Shown: positions 1-7,714, counted from the first letter of the stretch. The stretch is DNA of 64,000 nt from Actinosynnema sp. ALI-1.44 (GCF_001984155.1 NZ_MTQO01000037.1:1-64000); one strand, 5' to 3'. Made by a program: numbers and translations. The notes: a model not told the origin generated them from the letters alone.

Positions 1-1
1 A

Positions 2-160
2 GTGGGGAACGTCGCCATGCTGTGTAAACGGCACCACTTGATGCGGCAGCGCACTACCTGGCGGATGGATCAGGTGATGCCCGGGGTGCTGGCGTTCACC
101 ACTCCCGGGCGAAGGACTGTGCTTACCACGCCCGTGGGGTATGACGTTCCACCGTTTTAG
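2..160 (+). CDS. HNH endonuclease, DUF222/13E12 family, 3' end only
   Basis: Partial gene entering from the left edge. An open frame runs from base 2 to a TAG at 158-160, giving about 52 residues. They contain LCKRHH, then a Trp-rich tail resembling W-R-M-D-Q...P-G-V-L...T-T-P. In the 13E12/DUF222 family the C-terminal HNH domain ends with N..LC..HH followed by a sequence of this kind. The bulk of the protein lies outside the window, so whether the gene is intact cannot be judged. Such genes are repeated in many actinobacterial genomes and often sit next to IS debris, as here. The family call rests on a short stretch. Confidence 0.55.
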   Translation: MGNVAMLCKRHHLMRQRTTWRMDQVMPGVLAFTTPGRRTVLTTPVGYDVPPF

Positions 161-384
161 ATGCCTGCTTTCCAGCGTGGGCCACGGTTGAGTTACGGTC
201 TGCCTACTTATGGCCTGCTAGTCGCCGGGGCTGGTTTCAACGGATAATGTCTGATTGCTTTGCGCTGTTGGTTGCGTTGGAGTGCGGTTTCCGGCCAGGG
301 GTTCGGTTTCCGGCGCTGGGTGCACTGTGTTGGTTACGTACCAGCCCGTTGTGTGTTGGCATAGAGTTCCTGACAAGGTGATCG
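161..384. other. Intergenic stretch between HNH gene end and IS remnant
   Basis: No coding signal, clear hairpin or repeat was recognised in this 224-bp stretch. It may contain the left end of the degraded IS, but no terminal inverted repeat could be paired with confidence. Confidence 0.4.
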
Positions 385-765
385 CTGTGGGAACGAATTG
401 AGCCACTGTTGCCACGCTGGGGATACGCCTTGTCCCGGCCAGGCCCAAGCGGGGTTCGGGTCCGGGATGACCTGCTGGCGGCGGCTGGCGGAGTGGAACG
501 AGGCCGGGGTGTGGCAGCGGCTGCACGAGACGCTTGCGGCCGGGCTGAACGCGGCCGGGAGGCTGGACTGGTCGCGAGCGGTGATCGACAGCTCGCACGC
601 GTGGGCGGCGCGCCGTGGCCCATAAGCGGGCCGAGTCCAGTCGGTCGCGCCCGGCCGGGCTCCACGCACCACGTGATCACCCGGAGCGGCGGCATGCCGC
701 TGGCGGTCAGCGTGACCGGTGGCAACGTCAATGACGTCACGGAGCTCTACGCCGACCGCCTACGA
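385..765 (+). pseudogene. IS5-type (DDE) transposase remnant, frameshifted
   Basis: Fragments of an actinobacterial IS5-family transposase lie in two frames. The first frame begins LWERIEPLLPRWGY. The middle part, in the +1 frame at about 460-620, reads CWRRLAEWNEAGVW and later SRAVIDSSH, which holds the first catalytic Asp region (VIDSSH) of this group. The reading then returns to the first frame with GPSPVGRARPGS and the TGGNVNDVT motif. At least two frameshifts, near 455-475 and 615-630, and loss of the C-terminal part after about 765 make it inactive. No full terminal repeats or target duplication were found. Confidence 0.75.
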
Positions 766-904
766 CTCTGCCCGCCACCGTGCTGGGTTAGCGGTATGGG
801 TATCGATCCACAGATCGCCGCGCGTGGAACGGAACATGGCTCCGGGCTGGCGCGATCAGGTGGATCGTGCGGGTTTCGGGGTCTCCTGGGCGCCCGCTGT
901 GCCG

Positions 905-1273
905 TCAGTCGGCGATCCCCCACACGAGGCAGAACGTGTGTCCGGCCGGGTCGCGGAACACCCGGAACGTCGTGTCTTCGACGGCGCCGTGCACCCGGGT
1001 CGCGCCCAGTGCCAGTACTTGGCGTTCGGCTTCGTCCGGGTCTTCCACGCGGATGTCGAGGTGGACCTGCTGGGAGCCCTCGGGGTCGGGGAACTTGGGC
1101 GGTTCGTGCTCGGGGGAGTACTGGAACGCCAGCCTGCGCCCGGACGGATCCGTTACCGTGGACCAGGTTTCGTCGTCCTCGGTCAGTGATCCGCCGATCA
1201 CACTCTGGTAGAACGCGGCGAGTTTCGCCGGTTCCTTGCAGTCAAACACCACGCTGCGCAGTTGTCCGATCAT
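905..1273 (-). CDS. VOC-family (glyoxalase/bleomycin-resistance fold) protein
   Basis: A 122-residue protein with the two beta-alpha-beta-beta-beta modules of the vicinal oxygen chelate fold. It opens with QLRSVVFDCKEPAKLAAFYQ, has VHLDIRVEDPDEAERQVLALGA in the middle and ends RDPAGHTFCLVWG. These match the common actinobacterial group annotated as glyoxalase-like; the substrate is unknown. The length is normal for a single-domain member. It lies immediately downstream of Ku on the same strand, 36 bp away, so the two may be co-transcribed, but no functional link is evident. Confidence 0.85.
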   Translation of the reverse strand: MIGQLRSVVFDCKEPAKLAAFYQSVIGGSLTEDDETWSTVTDPSGRRLAFQYSPEHEPPKFPDPEGSQQVHLDIRVEDPDEAERQVLALGATRVHGAVEDTTFRVFRDPAGHTFCLVWGIAD

Positions 1274-1309
1274 GTTCCCAGTGTTGCCTGCGCCGCGCAG
1301 CCGGAAACA

Positions 1310-2305
1310 TCAAGATGCCTTGGCGACCGCCTTCGCCAACTCCTGGCGGGTCATCGTCGACCGGCCCTTGATCCCCAGGTCCTTCGCGCGTTTCGCCAGT
1401 TCCGCCTTGCTCGCGCCGGACTTGGTGCCGGTTTTCGCGCTGCCGCCGGATTTCTTGCCGCCGTGGGACTTCGTGCTGCCGTTGGACTTCGTCCTGGCGC
1501 TGGTTTTCGCGCTGGCGCCGGTTTTCGTGCTACTGGCTTCGACGCTGCGGCGCAAGGCTTCCATCAGATCCGTGACCTCGGTCGCCTCGGGTGGCTCGGC
1601 TTCCGCGACGATTTCGTTGCCCTCGGCCTTGTCCTCGATCAGCTTGTTGACCTTCTCGGTGTACGTGTCGTGGTAGTCCGACGGGCGCCACGGTTGGCTC
1701 ATCGACTCGATCAGGGTCGTGGCCATCTTGAGTTCCTTGCCCTTGCCCACGCTGACGTCGTCCACGGTTTCGACGATCTCCGCCGGGTCCCTGATCTCGT
1801 CGGCGAAGAAGAGCGTTTCCAGTGCCATGATCTTGCCGCGTGGCCGGATCGCGGTCAGGTACTGCTTCCCGCGCATCACGAACGTGGCTATGCCCGCGCG
1901 GTTGCTGTCGGACATCGCCTTGGTCAGCAGGGCGTACGGCTTCGCGTACTCCTTCTTCGCCGGGGCCAGCCAGTAGGTCTTCTGGTAGTGGATCGGGTCG
2001 ATCTCGTCGAGTTCGACGAACGCGTCGATCTCGATCGCTCTCGACCGGCCCGGCGCGATGTCGGCGAGTTCGTCCGGCTCGACCAGCACGTACTCCCCGC
2101 TGTCGACCTCGTTGCCCTTGACGATGTCGGAGTAGTCCACTTCCTTGCCGGTGCGCTCGTTCACCCGCTTGTAGCGGATCCGGTCCGAGGTACCCCGCTC
2201 GAACTGGTTGAAGTGGACAGTGTGGTCCTCGGTGGCGCTGTAGAGCTCCACCGGGATGCTGACCAGCCCGAAGCTGATCGCTCCGCTCCAGATCGCACGT
2301 GGCAT
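1310..2305 (-). CDS. ku: Ku protein, non-homologous end joining
   Basis: Bacterial Ku is a homodimeric DNA-end-binding ring that recruits LigD in two-component end joining. The 331-residue protein starts MPRAIWSGAISFGLVSIPV, the family signature, and carries the Ku core through about residue 260. A Lys/Ser/Gly-rich basic linker follows (about 262-300). The C-terminus, ELAKRAKDLGIKGRSTMTRQELAKAV, is a SAP/Rho_N-like DNA-binding tail; extended C-termini of this type are known in actinobacterial Ku proteins. A separate LigD polymerase domain gene lies at 42.9 kb. A GGGTAG element sits 9 nt before the ATG and may be a stress-sigma -10 box. Confidence 0.96.
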   Translation of the reverse strand: MPRAIWSGAISFGLVSIPVELYSATEDHTVHFNQFERGTSDRIRYKRVNERTGKEVDYSDIVKGNEVDSGEYVLVEPDELADIAPGRSRAIEIDAFVELDEIDPIHYQKTYWLAPAKKEYAKPYALLTKAMSDSNRAGIATFVMRGKQYLTAIRPRGKIMALETLFFADEIRDPAEIVETVDDVSVGKGKELKMATTLIESMSQPWRPSDYHDTYTEKVNKLIEDKAEGNEIVAEAEPPEATEVTDLMEALRRSVEASSTKTGASAKTSARTKSNGSTKSHGGKKSGGSAKTGTKSGASKAELAKRAKDLGIKGRSTMTRQELAKAVAKAS

Positions 2306-2314
2306 ACGCGTGGG

Positions 2315-2340
2315 CTACCCCGTCCACTCGTGAACCAACC
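2315..2340 (-). promoter_or_regulatory. Candidate SigB/SigF-like promoter of ku
   Basis: On the minus strand, GGTT (2340-2337), a 16-nt spacer and GGGTAG (2320-2315) match the actinobacterial general-stress consensus GNNT-N14-16-GGGTA. The -10 element ends 9 nt before the Ku start codon, implying a very short leader. This is a motif match only. Confidence 0.4.
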
Positions 2341-2427
2341 GGGAACGATCTGGGCCGATCGGACCAACCGCGACGGACCGGACGTGAAGTACGTTGGCAT
2401 TTGTCCAACCACCTGGGGAGGCATCTC

Positions 2428-3645
2428 GTGCGAGTTGTTGTGGGAACGGTGTTGGCGGGCCTGGCGTTCGGCCTGGTCAGCCCGGTTTCGGCGGTGGCCG
2501 GGCCGGTGGCGCGACCGGCCTGTAGCGAGGAGCCGCGTGAGCTGCCGATCACCGAGTTCACCGACTACCGGGAACTCCAGGTGGAGTTGGGCAGGCTGGA
2601 ACGGGTCAGCAAGGGCAGGCTCAAGGTCGAGTCGGCCGGGCGGTCCACCCGTGGCCGCACCATCCACCGCGTGACCGTCGGCACCGGGCCGAAGGTGATG
2701 GTCGTCAGCAGCGAGATCCACGGCAACGAGAAGACCGGGACCGACGCGCTGTTACGCGTCCTCGACTTCCTCGGCACCTCCGAATCCGCGCACGCCAAGC
2801 GGTTGCGCGCGACCGTCACGTTCGTCGCGGTGCCGAAGCTGAACCCCGACGGCGCCGAGTTGGACCGCCGGGGCAATGACCTGTCGTGGACCGAGGTGCA
2901 ACAGCGGTTCCCGCAGCTGGCCGGACGCCCACCCGCGTGGAACTACATCTCCGGCCAGCAACAGGGCGACGACTACCGCACCCGCCCCGGCTTCGACGTC
3001 AACCGGGACTTCCACCCCGAACTCGACTACCAGCCGCGGGCCGCCGACGTGCCCGGTACGCCCGACCAGCCGGGCTGGTTCATCACGCCGGAGGCCAGGG
3101 TGCTGCGCAAGGTCTACCTCGACCTCAAAGCCGAGCGGGGCAAGGTGCCTGACGTGTACGTCGACCTGCACCACCAGGGCGCGTGTGTGCGCCAGGCGGG
3201 CAGCGACAGGTTCCTCGACGTCGCCGTGGACTACCCGCCGCTGCCCGACCGCTTCTTCGCCGACGGCCAGAAGTACGCCCGATACCGTGACGTGTACACA
3301 AAGGACGAATCACGGCAGCTGGCGATCAGCGCCTTCAACGGCATGACCGAAGGCGGGTACATCGGCGCGCGCTACCCGCACGCGGCCGACCGCGACCTGC
3401 CCGGCCAGGCGCGGTGTGCCTTCGCCCTGAACGGCACCGGAACCGTGCTGTTCGAGGTGCGCGGGCAGACCCAGACCCTCGGCCAGCAGCACCGGGAACG
3501 GTTCACCCGCGCCGTGGTCGCCGGGCTGAACCGGATGATCGCCGACGTCAGCACCGGCGCCGTCGACCGGATCGACCCGGAGAAGTTCGACACCATCCCC
3601 GGGACGGCCGGTGCCGAGGCGTTCGACCCGACGCTGGTCGATTGA
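2428..3645 (+). CDS. Secreted M14-family zinc carboxypeptidase
   Basis: A 405-residue protein. The GTG start at 2428 is preferred over upstream in-frame starts because a GGGGAGG box lies 6 nt before it and it places a clean signal peptide (VRVVVGTVLAGLAFGLV...AVA) at the N-terminus. The peptidase domain follows: SSEIHGNE gives the zinc ligands His98 and Glu101 (HxxE), DVNRDFHPEL is the substrate-binding region, DLHHQG the third His, and VLFEVRGQT the likely catalytic Glu near the C-terminus. It should act outside the cell on peptide C-termini. It diverges from ku, and its stop codon is 5 bp from that of the convergent hydrolase gene. Confidence 0.9.
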   Translation: MRVVVGTVLAGLAFGLVSPVSAVAGPVARPACSEEPRELPITEFTDYRELQVELGRLERVSKGRLKVESAGRSTRGRTIHRVTVGTGPKVMVVSSEIHGNEKTGTDALLRVLDFLGTSESAHAKRLRATVTFVAVPKLNPDGAELDRRGNDLSWTEVQQRFPQLAGRPPAWNYISGQQQGDDYRTRPGFDVNRDFHPELDYQPRAADVPGTPDQPGWFITPEARVLRKVYLDLKAERGKVPDVYVDLHHQGACVRQAGSDRFLDVAVDYPPLPDRFFADGQKYARYRDVYTKDESRQLAISAFNGMTEGGYIGARYPHAADRDLPGQARCAFALNGTGTVLFEVRGQTQTLGQQHRERFTRAVVAGLNRMIADVSTGAVDRIDPEKFDTIPGTAGAEAFDPTLVD

Positions 3646-3650
3646 CCGTC

Positions 3651-4520
3651 CTAACCGAGGAACTTCCGGATGGCGGCCACCATCGCCTCGGGCTGCTCCT
3701 CGGGGATGTAGTGGCCGGTGCCCGGAATCGGCTCGAACCGCGGGTCGACGACGGACTTGCGCAGCGACTTCACCGCGTAGTCCTCGTCCGCCGGACGTGA
3801 GGTCAGCGCCAGCACCGGCAACGTCAAGGGTGCGTAGGACTTCATGTCGACGGCGTCCTGGCCGAACGTCTGGTACCAGCCGTTGGACGCCCTGATCGCG
3901 TCAGGGGAGTCGTAGGCCTTGGCGTAGATCTCCCGCGCCTTCTCGTCGATGTTGGCCGGGTCGAGCAGCATCAGATCACTGAGGTGGTCGACCAGCGCGC
4001 GGACGTTGCCCGCCAACAGGACCTGGGGCAACGCCGTGAGCTGGTTGAAGGCGAACCACCACAGGTGGAGCGCCTGGCCCGGCTTCGGCAGCAGGGTCAG
4101 GTCGTAGAGGTCCTCGTCCGGGTGCGGCACGTCGACCATCACGAGCTTGTCGATCGCGTCCGGGTGGTTGGCGGCGAAGCTGAACGCGACCATCGCGCCG
4201 ATGTCGTGCCCGACCAGATCGACGCGGTCGAACCCGAGGTGGCGCACGAGTTCGTGGATGTCGCGGGCCATGGTCTTCTTGTCGTAGCCGCTTTCCGGCT
4301 TGGCCGACAGGTTCATGCCGCGGATGTCCACCACGACGACGCGGTAGTGCTCGGCCAGCGGCGGCATGACCTTGTGGAACTCCCACCAGGTGTGCGGCCA
4401 GCCGCCCAGCAGAACGACAGGCTTGCCCTCGCCGCCGATGACGTAGTGCAGGCGCGTGCCGTTGACGTCCGCGTACTCGCTGCGGAAGCCCAAGGACTCC
4501 GCGAGCTGGGCATCGTTCAT
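3651..4520 (-). CDS. Alpha/beta hydrolase, epoxide-hydrolase-like
   Basis: A 289-residue cytoplasmic protein of the alpha/beta-hydrolase fold. LLGGWPHTWWEF is the oxyanion-loop region (usually HGWP in epoxide hydrolases). LVGHDIGAMVAF is the nucleophile elbow with Asp as nucleophile, a feature of epoxide hydrolases and haloalkane dehalogenases. GTGHYIPEEQP supplies the C-terminal catalytic His. The natural substrate is unknown. The ATG at 4520 is chosen because the in-frame extension upstream overlaps the TetR gene. It lies 47 bp downstream of that TetR gene on the same strand, and both genes have a similar operator-like element in front. Confidence 0.9.
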   Translation of the reverse strand: MNDAQLAESLGFRSEYADVNGTRLHYVIGGEGKPVVLLGGWPHTWWEFHKVMPPLAEHYRVVVVDIRGMNLSAKPESGYDKKTMARDIHELVRHLGFDRVDLVGHDIGAMVAFSFAANHPDAIDKLVMVDVPHPDEDLYDLTLLPKPGQALHLWWFAFNQLTALPQVLLAGNVRALVDHLSDLMLLDPANIDEKAREIYAKAYDSPDAIRASNGWYQTFGQDAVDMKSYAPLTLPVLALTSRPADEDYAVKSLRKSVVDPRFEPIPGTGHYIPEEQPEAMVAAIRKFLG

Positions 4521-4533
4521 CGCTGATATCCAA

Positions 4534-4554
4534 TCTAGAACGAACGGTTCAGTA
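4534..4554. promoter_or_regulatory. Candidate TetR operator in front of the hydrolase gene
   Basis: The 21-bp site contains GAAC-GAACG-GTTC, an imperfect palindrome, and matches the site at 5164-5184 in front of the TetR gene at 15 of 21 positions (shared TCT.GAACGA.CG core). It lies between the TetR stop and the hydrolase start, so the hydrolase may have its own regulated promoter. Confidence 0.5.
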
Positions 4555-4567
4555 TGAGGGTATGAAA

Positions 4568-5146
4568 TCAGTCGAGCAGGGACAGCGCGTGGTCGACGGC
4601 GTCGGTCAGCCGTCGCCGGTCGGGCCGGTGGCCCATCACGCGAACTCCCTGCACGAACGTGACCAGGAAGCGGGCCAGTGAGTACGGGTCCTTGTCCTCG
4701 CTCAGGGTCCCCTGGCCCTGGGCTTGGGCGAGCGCGCCCGCGATGGCCGACTCGAGACCGCCGAAGCCGATGTCGACCCGCCGTGCGGCGAGTTCGTCGC
4801 CCGGCAGGCACTCGACGGCCGTGTTCGTCACGAAGCAGCCCTTGCGGTCCGGATCGCTCGCCGACTCCTCGGCGAACGTTCTGATCAGGTGTTTTACCGC
4901 GGCGAGGCTGTCGCCTTCCGGGAAGAGGCTCGCGGCGGCTCTGCCGTTGACCTCTTCGAGGTAGCGGTCGAGGGCACGCAGGTACAGGTCGTGCTTGGTG
5001 TCGAAGGTCGCGTACAGGCTGGCCCGGCCGATCCCCAGGTGGTCGACGAGGTCCTGCACCGAGGTGGCTTCGTACCCCTTGCGCCAGAACAGGTCCAACG
5101 CGGCGCGCAGCGCCGTGTCGGGATCGAACTCCTTGGTCCTGGCCAT
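4568..5146 (-). CDS. TetR-family regulator of the adjacent hydrolase
   Basis: A 192-residue regulator with the N-terminal TetR helix-turn-helix (ALDLFWRKGYEATSVQDLVDHLGIGRASLYATFDTKHDLYLRAL, residues about 16-60) and a helical ligand-binding domain. RDRxGCF-type sequence (DRKGCFVTN) and the pattern of the C-terminal half fit the TetR_C_16-like group. It sits directly upstream of the epoxide-hydrolase-like gene on the same strand. Similar operator-like sites precede both genes, so autoregulation plus control of the hydrolase is the simplest reading. The inducer is unknown. Confidence 0.92.
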   Translation of the reverse strand: MARTKEFDPDTALRAALDLFWRKGYEATSVQDLVDHLGIGRASLYATFDTKHDLYLRALDRYLEEVNGRAAASLFPEGDSLAAVKHLIRTFAEESASDPDRKGCFVTNTAVECLPGDELAARRVDIGFGGLESAIAGALAQAQGQGTLSEDKDPYSLARFLVTFVQGVRVMGHRPDRRRLTDAVDHALSLLD

Positions 5147-5163
5147 GCCGCAACCGTAGCCTG

Positions 5164-5184
5164 TCTGGAACGATCGATCAAGAA
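5164..5184. promoter_or_regulatory. Candidate TetR operator upstream of the TetR gene
   Basis: A 21-bp site 17 bp upstream of the TetR ATG with a GAACGATCGATC core. It shares 15 of 21 positions with 4534-4554. Palindromic GAACGATCGTTC-type sites are common for TetR proteins. Confidence 0.5.
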
Positions 5185-5741
5185 TGGCTTGTCGGTGGGA
5201 CTCGGGTCACGCCGTGGTGATGGCCGGTGACATCGTGCTTGGTGGATTCCGTTTCCCGCGATCCGGAACCGGACGAGTCGTCATGACGAGTTCGGGGGCT
5301 GCCGGGTGACTCGCCCGCTGCTGGTCGCTGCTCCGTTGGTGGCGAAGTGTGTCCGGTCGGCATATTCAATCACGGAGAATCGCGGCGATATCCGAATTCG
5401 ATGCGGGACCTCACTCGATCCGGCTAGCTCGATCGGGTGAGCAACGCTTTTGCGGTCGAGTGATGGTGAATCGCCGCGCCATCGGTGCGGCGTTCAGCGG
5501 GCCTGGTCAAGGCTGCCGCTCGTCGCTCGAAAATGACCGCTGATCGGCATCGACGGCACGCCGGGTAGGTGTTCTTGCGACGTCGAATACCGACCTGCTT
5601 CAATTTGCCCATGCGTGACCGGACCCGCTTGGACGGGTGGGTCTTTGGTGCGCACAAGGGCGCGGCTCGCTGCTGCAACAGCGAGCCGCATCGCCCTGCA
5701 TCCCTATGGGTATCACCGAGACACGCAGAAGGGAAAAGGAC
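5185..5741. other. 557-bp gene-poor region
   Basis: No convincing gene was found. Short open frames here have no recognisable protein features. Two palindromes stand out: TCGTCATGACGA at 5278-5289, a perfect 12-bp palindrome, and a perfect 11-bp stem with a 6-nt loop at 5662-5689. Base composition looks lower in GC than in neighbouring genes, as expected for non-coding DNA or an old insertion site. Confidence 0.5.
5662..5689. terminator. Strong hairpin upstream of the small membrane protein gene
   Basis: Arms GCGGCTCGCTG (5662-5672) and CAGCGAGCCGC (5679-5689) pair perfectly around a CTGCAA loop. There is no U-run. It lies 52 bp before the 5742 ATG, so it could be a terminator or insulator against upstream transcription or part of a 5' leader. 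Confidence 0.45.
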
Positions 5742-6014
5742 ATGCTCATTATAGATCCTGGTCAGCGATCGAATCCAGGGAAATCCGTCGTTCAGTGGGC
5801 GCATTTCCTCGCGTACCGCGTTTTCAGAGGTGTGCGCAGGCCGGGCACGCGCGGCCGCCCGATGCGGCCGGTCTGGCTGGTCGACCGGGCGCTGCACGCC
5901 GCCACCTGGGTGCCGATCGCACGGCTCGCCGCGTTCGCCGCGGTGGTCACCACCGTGATCGGCGGCGTCGCGGGCGCGGTGATCTGCATGGCGTTCCGGA
6001 AGGCCGGGCGGTGA
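5742..6014 (+). CDS. Small single-span membrane protein, unknown function
   Basis: A 90-residue protein starting at the ATG at 5742, with an AAAGGA box 5-10 nt upstream. The N-terminal half is basic (VFRGVRRPGTRGRPMRPVW). The C-terminal half holds one long hydrophobic segment (about residues 55-85, ARLAAFAAVVTTVIGGVAGAV) and ends FRKAGR, so a short basic tail probably faces the cytoplasm. Its stop overlaps the GTG start of the GntR gene (GTGA), so the two are translationally coupled. Small membrane proteins paired with GntR regulators occur on actinomycete integrative elements, but no integrase, FtsK-like or replication gene is present here. Confidence 0.7.
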   Translation: MLIIDPGQRSNPGKSVVQWAHFLAYRVFRGVRRPGTRGRPMRPVWLVDRALHAATWVPIARLAAFAAVVTTVIGGVAGAVICMAFRKAGR

Positions 6015-6799
6015 AGAAGAAGGACGCGATCGCCGCCGTCATCAGGGACGAGATCATGGCGGGCCGGTATCCCTCCGGCAGCATGCTGCCGAGCGAGTCG
6101 CGGATGATGGAACGGTTCACCGTCTCGCGCACGCCGGTTCGCGAGGCGATCACCATGCTGAAAGCGGAAGGACTCATCTCGGTCCACCACGGGAAAGGCG
6201 CCGTCGTCCGGGTCCGGCCGGAGTGGGTGGTGCGGTCACATCCCCGGAAAATCGTCGCGGAAACCATGCGGCAAGGCACGAACGTCGGCTATTTCGACCC
6301 CGATCTGGAAGGGGGCCAATGGGATGTCGTCGGTGAACCGGTAACCGACCGGATGCGGGCGACGGCGACACTGGCGCTTATGATCGGGGTGCGGGAGGGC
6401 ACGGACGTGTTCCGCTACGACCGGCTGCTCGACGACGGGCAGGGGCGGTTGATGTTCCACCGCCTGTATCTGCCGTTCGACACCGTGAACGATGTCCGCA
6501 AACTGGGCGACCGCAGATTTCGCAGCCCCACCGAGCTCTACGCCATTCTCGCGGCGGCGGGCCACGCCCTGGTCTGGCGCGAGTCCGTCCGCGCCACGAT
6601 GCCCTCGCCGGAGGACGCCGAACGCCTGCGCATCCCGGCGGCCACGCCGATGCTCGTCGCCCAACGGATCGCGGCGGCCCCCAACGGTCACCCGTTCGCC
6701 ATGGAGGAGACGCGGATCAGCGCGGACAACGCCAAGTTCGTCTACGACCTCGGCCGCGCGCCCGCATTGTCCAGTTCGGACGCGGATGCCGGGACATGA
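6011..6799 (+). CDS. GntR-family regulator with UTRA domain (HutC type)
   Basis: A 262-residue regulator. The GTG at 6011 overlaps the stop of the preceding gene. The N-terminal winged helix has the GntR signature IRDEIMAGRYPSGSMLPSES, SRTPVREAI and LKAEGLISVHHGKGAVVR (residues about 1-70). The C-terminal UTRA-type effector domain includes RYDRLLDDGQGRLMFHRLYLPFD and PMLVAQRIAAAPNGHPFAMEETRISADNAKFVYDL. The effector is unknown. Coupling to a small membrane protein suggests it controls its own operon or a nearby element. The downstream gap to the convergent Lrp gene is filled with repeats. Confidence 0.9.
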   Translation: MKKKDAIAAVIRDEIMAGRYPSGSMLPSESRMMERFTVSRTPVREAITMLKAEGLISVHHGKGAVVRVRPEWVVRSHPRKIVAETMRQGTNVGYFDPDLEGGQWDVVGEPVTDRMRATATLALMIGVREGTDVFRYDRLLDDGQGRLMFHRLYLPFDTVNDVRKLGDRRFRSPTELYAILAAAGHALVWRESVRATMPSPEDAERLRIPAATPMLVAQRIAAAPNGHPFAMEETRISADNAKFVYDLGRAPALSSSDADAGT

Positions 6800-6835
6800 T
6801 GCCTGCTTTCCCGCCACCCTGGGGGACGCACGAGT

Positions 6836-6987
6836 GCAACCAATGTGGCATTGGTTGCACGAGATGCAACCAATGTGGCCTTCGTTGCACGGGTAGCGGC
6901 GGGGTGGTTGGCGGTGGTTGGGGGTGGTTGGGGTGGAACCAATGTGGCCTTGGTTGCGGAATCCACCACCAATGTGGCCTTCGTGGC
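6836..6987. repeat. Cluster of four 23-bp GCAACCAAT-type palindromic repeats
   Basis: Four copies of a 23-bp unit lie at 6836-6858, 6866-6888, 6935-6957 and 6965-6987. The first is a perfect hairpin: GCAACCAAT, loop GTGGC, ATTGGTTGC. The others keep the CCAATGTGGC core with partial arm complementarity. Two more copies in the opposite orientation lie at 31885-31937. Both loci are gaps between convergent genes, so a role as bidirectional terminator or REP-like element is inferred. Confidence 0.8.
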
Positions 6988-7044
6988 ACCGGCACCGGCA
7001 CCGGCACCGGCACCGGCACCGGCACCGGCACCGGCACCGGCACC
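6985..7044. repeat. Hexanucleotide tandem repeat (GGCACC)x10
   Basis: Ten uninterrupted copies of GGCACC follow the palindromic repeat cluster and end 40 bp before the Lrp stop codon. The array is non-coding in either gene. A perfect 60-bp microsatellite is likely to vary in copy number by slippage. Confidence 0.95.
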
Positions 7045-7084
7045 TGGCGGCGGCACCGGCGGCGGCGCGTGAGAACCCGTCCGG

Positions 7085-7558
7085 TTATTCGCGGCTGGGC
7101 CCGCTTGGCCAGTTCTGCTGGTCACGGGACCAGGCGTCGAGCACGATCAAGGTCTTGGTCCCGGTGACCCGGTGGCTCTTGCGGATCTCGTCGATCCGCT
7201 CCTGCAGGTGCGCCATGTCCCGGACGCGCAGCCAGATCAGCGCGTCCGGGTCGCCCGCGATGGTGAACACCGCCTGGGTCTCCGGCATCGCGGTGGTGGT
7301 CTGCACGATCTCGGCGACGTTGGTCGTCCCGGAGAACCGCAGTTCGGTGAACGCCTCGATGCCGTGGCCGAGTTTCGAGTGGTCGACCCGCACGGTGTAG
7401 CCGAGGATCACGCCGCTGTCCTGCATCCGGTCGATCCGGCGCTTGACCGCCGCGATGGACAACGAAACCCGCCCGGCGATGTCCGACAAGGTCCTGCGCG
7501 CGTCCTGCCGCAGCAATGACAGGATCTCGTGGTCGGTGGGGTCGAGCTCGTCAGCCAT
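7085..7558 (-). CDS. Lrp/AsnC-family transcriptional regulator
   Basis: A 157-residue regulator. The ATG at 7558 (MADELDPTDHEILSLLRQDAR) matches the usual Lrp N-terminus and is preferred over the in-frame start at 7603. The N-terminal helix-turn-helix includes GRVSLSIAAVKRRIDRM. The C-terminal RAM domain covers TTNVAEIVQTTTAMPETQAVFTIAGDPDALIWLRVRD and binds amino-acid-like ligands in this family. It diverges from the indolepyruvate oxidoreductase gene with a 156-bp intergenic region containing a perfect palindrome. Control of aromatic or other amino-acid catabolism by that enzyme is the likely job. Confidence 0.92.
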   Translation of the reverse strand: MADELDPTDHEILSLLRQDARRTLSDIAGRVSLSIAAVKRRIDRMQDSGVILGYTVRVDHSKLGHGIEAFTELRFSGTTNVAEIVQTTTAMPETQAVFTIAGDPDALIWLRVRDMAHLQERIDEIRKSHRVTGTKTLIVLDAWSRDQQNWPSGPSRE

Positions 7559-7578
7559 GAGCGCAGACTGTACGCGGC

Positions 7579-7595
7579 GCGCAAAGAGTTTGCGC
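7579..7595. promoter_or_regulatory. Candidate Lrp operator palindrome
   Basis: GCGCAAA-GAG-TTTGCGC is a perfect 7-3-7 palindrome, 20 bp upstream of the Lrp start. The hexamer TTGCGC or its complement recurs at about 7655 and 7686 in the same divergent promoter region, as expected for an Lrp protein binding several phased sites. Confidence 0.6.
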
Positions 7596-7714
7596 CGGTC
7601 CACGAGGTAGGCCCGGATTCTTTGCGTCTTCGTGGCGTCTGCTGGTCATGCTTGTTGCGCACGGCCGCGAGTCATTGTGTGGTGTGCGCAACACGCGTGC
7701 CAGGGAGGCCATGG

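Noticed and set aside
5742-6799. Integrative element (AICE) suggested by the small membrane protein and GntR pair
   Set aside because: No integrase, excisionase, replication or FtsK-like transfer gene, and no tRNA with att repeats, was found near it.
6836-6987. CRISPR-like array
   Set aside because: The repeat units are self-complementary, spacing is irregular (7, 46 and 7 bp), and no cas gene is present.
6742-7167. Open frames giving Ala-Pro or Gly-Thr repeats across 6.7-7.2 kb
   Set aside because: They are translations of the GGCACC array and the palindromic repeats, without a ribosome site or conserved domain.
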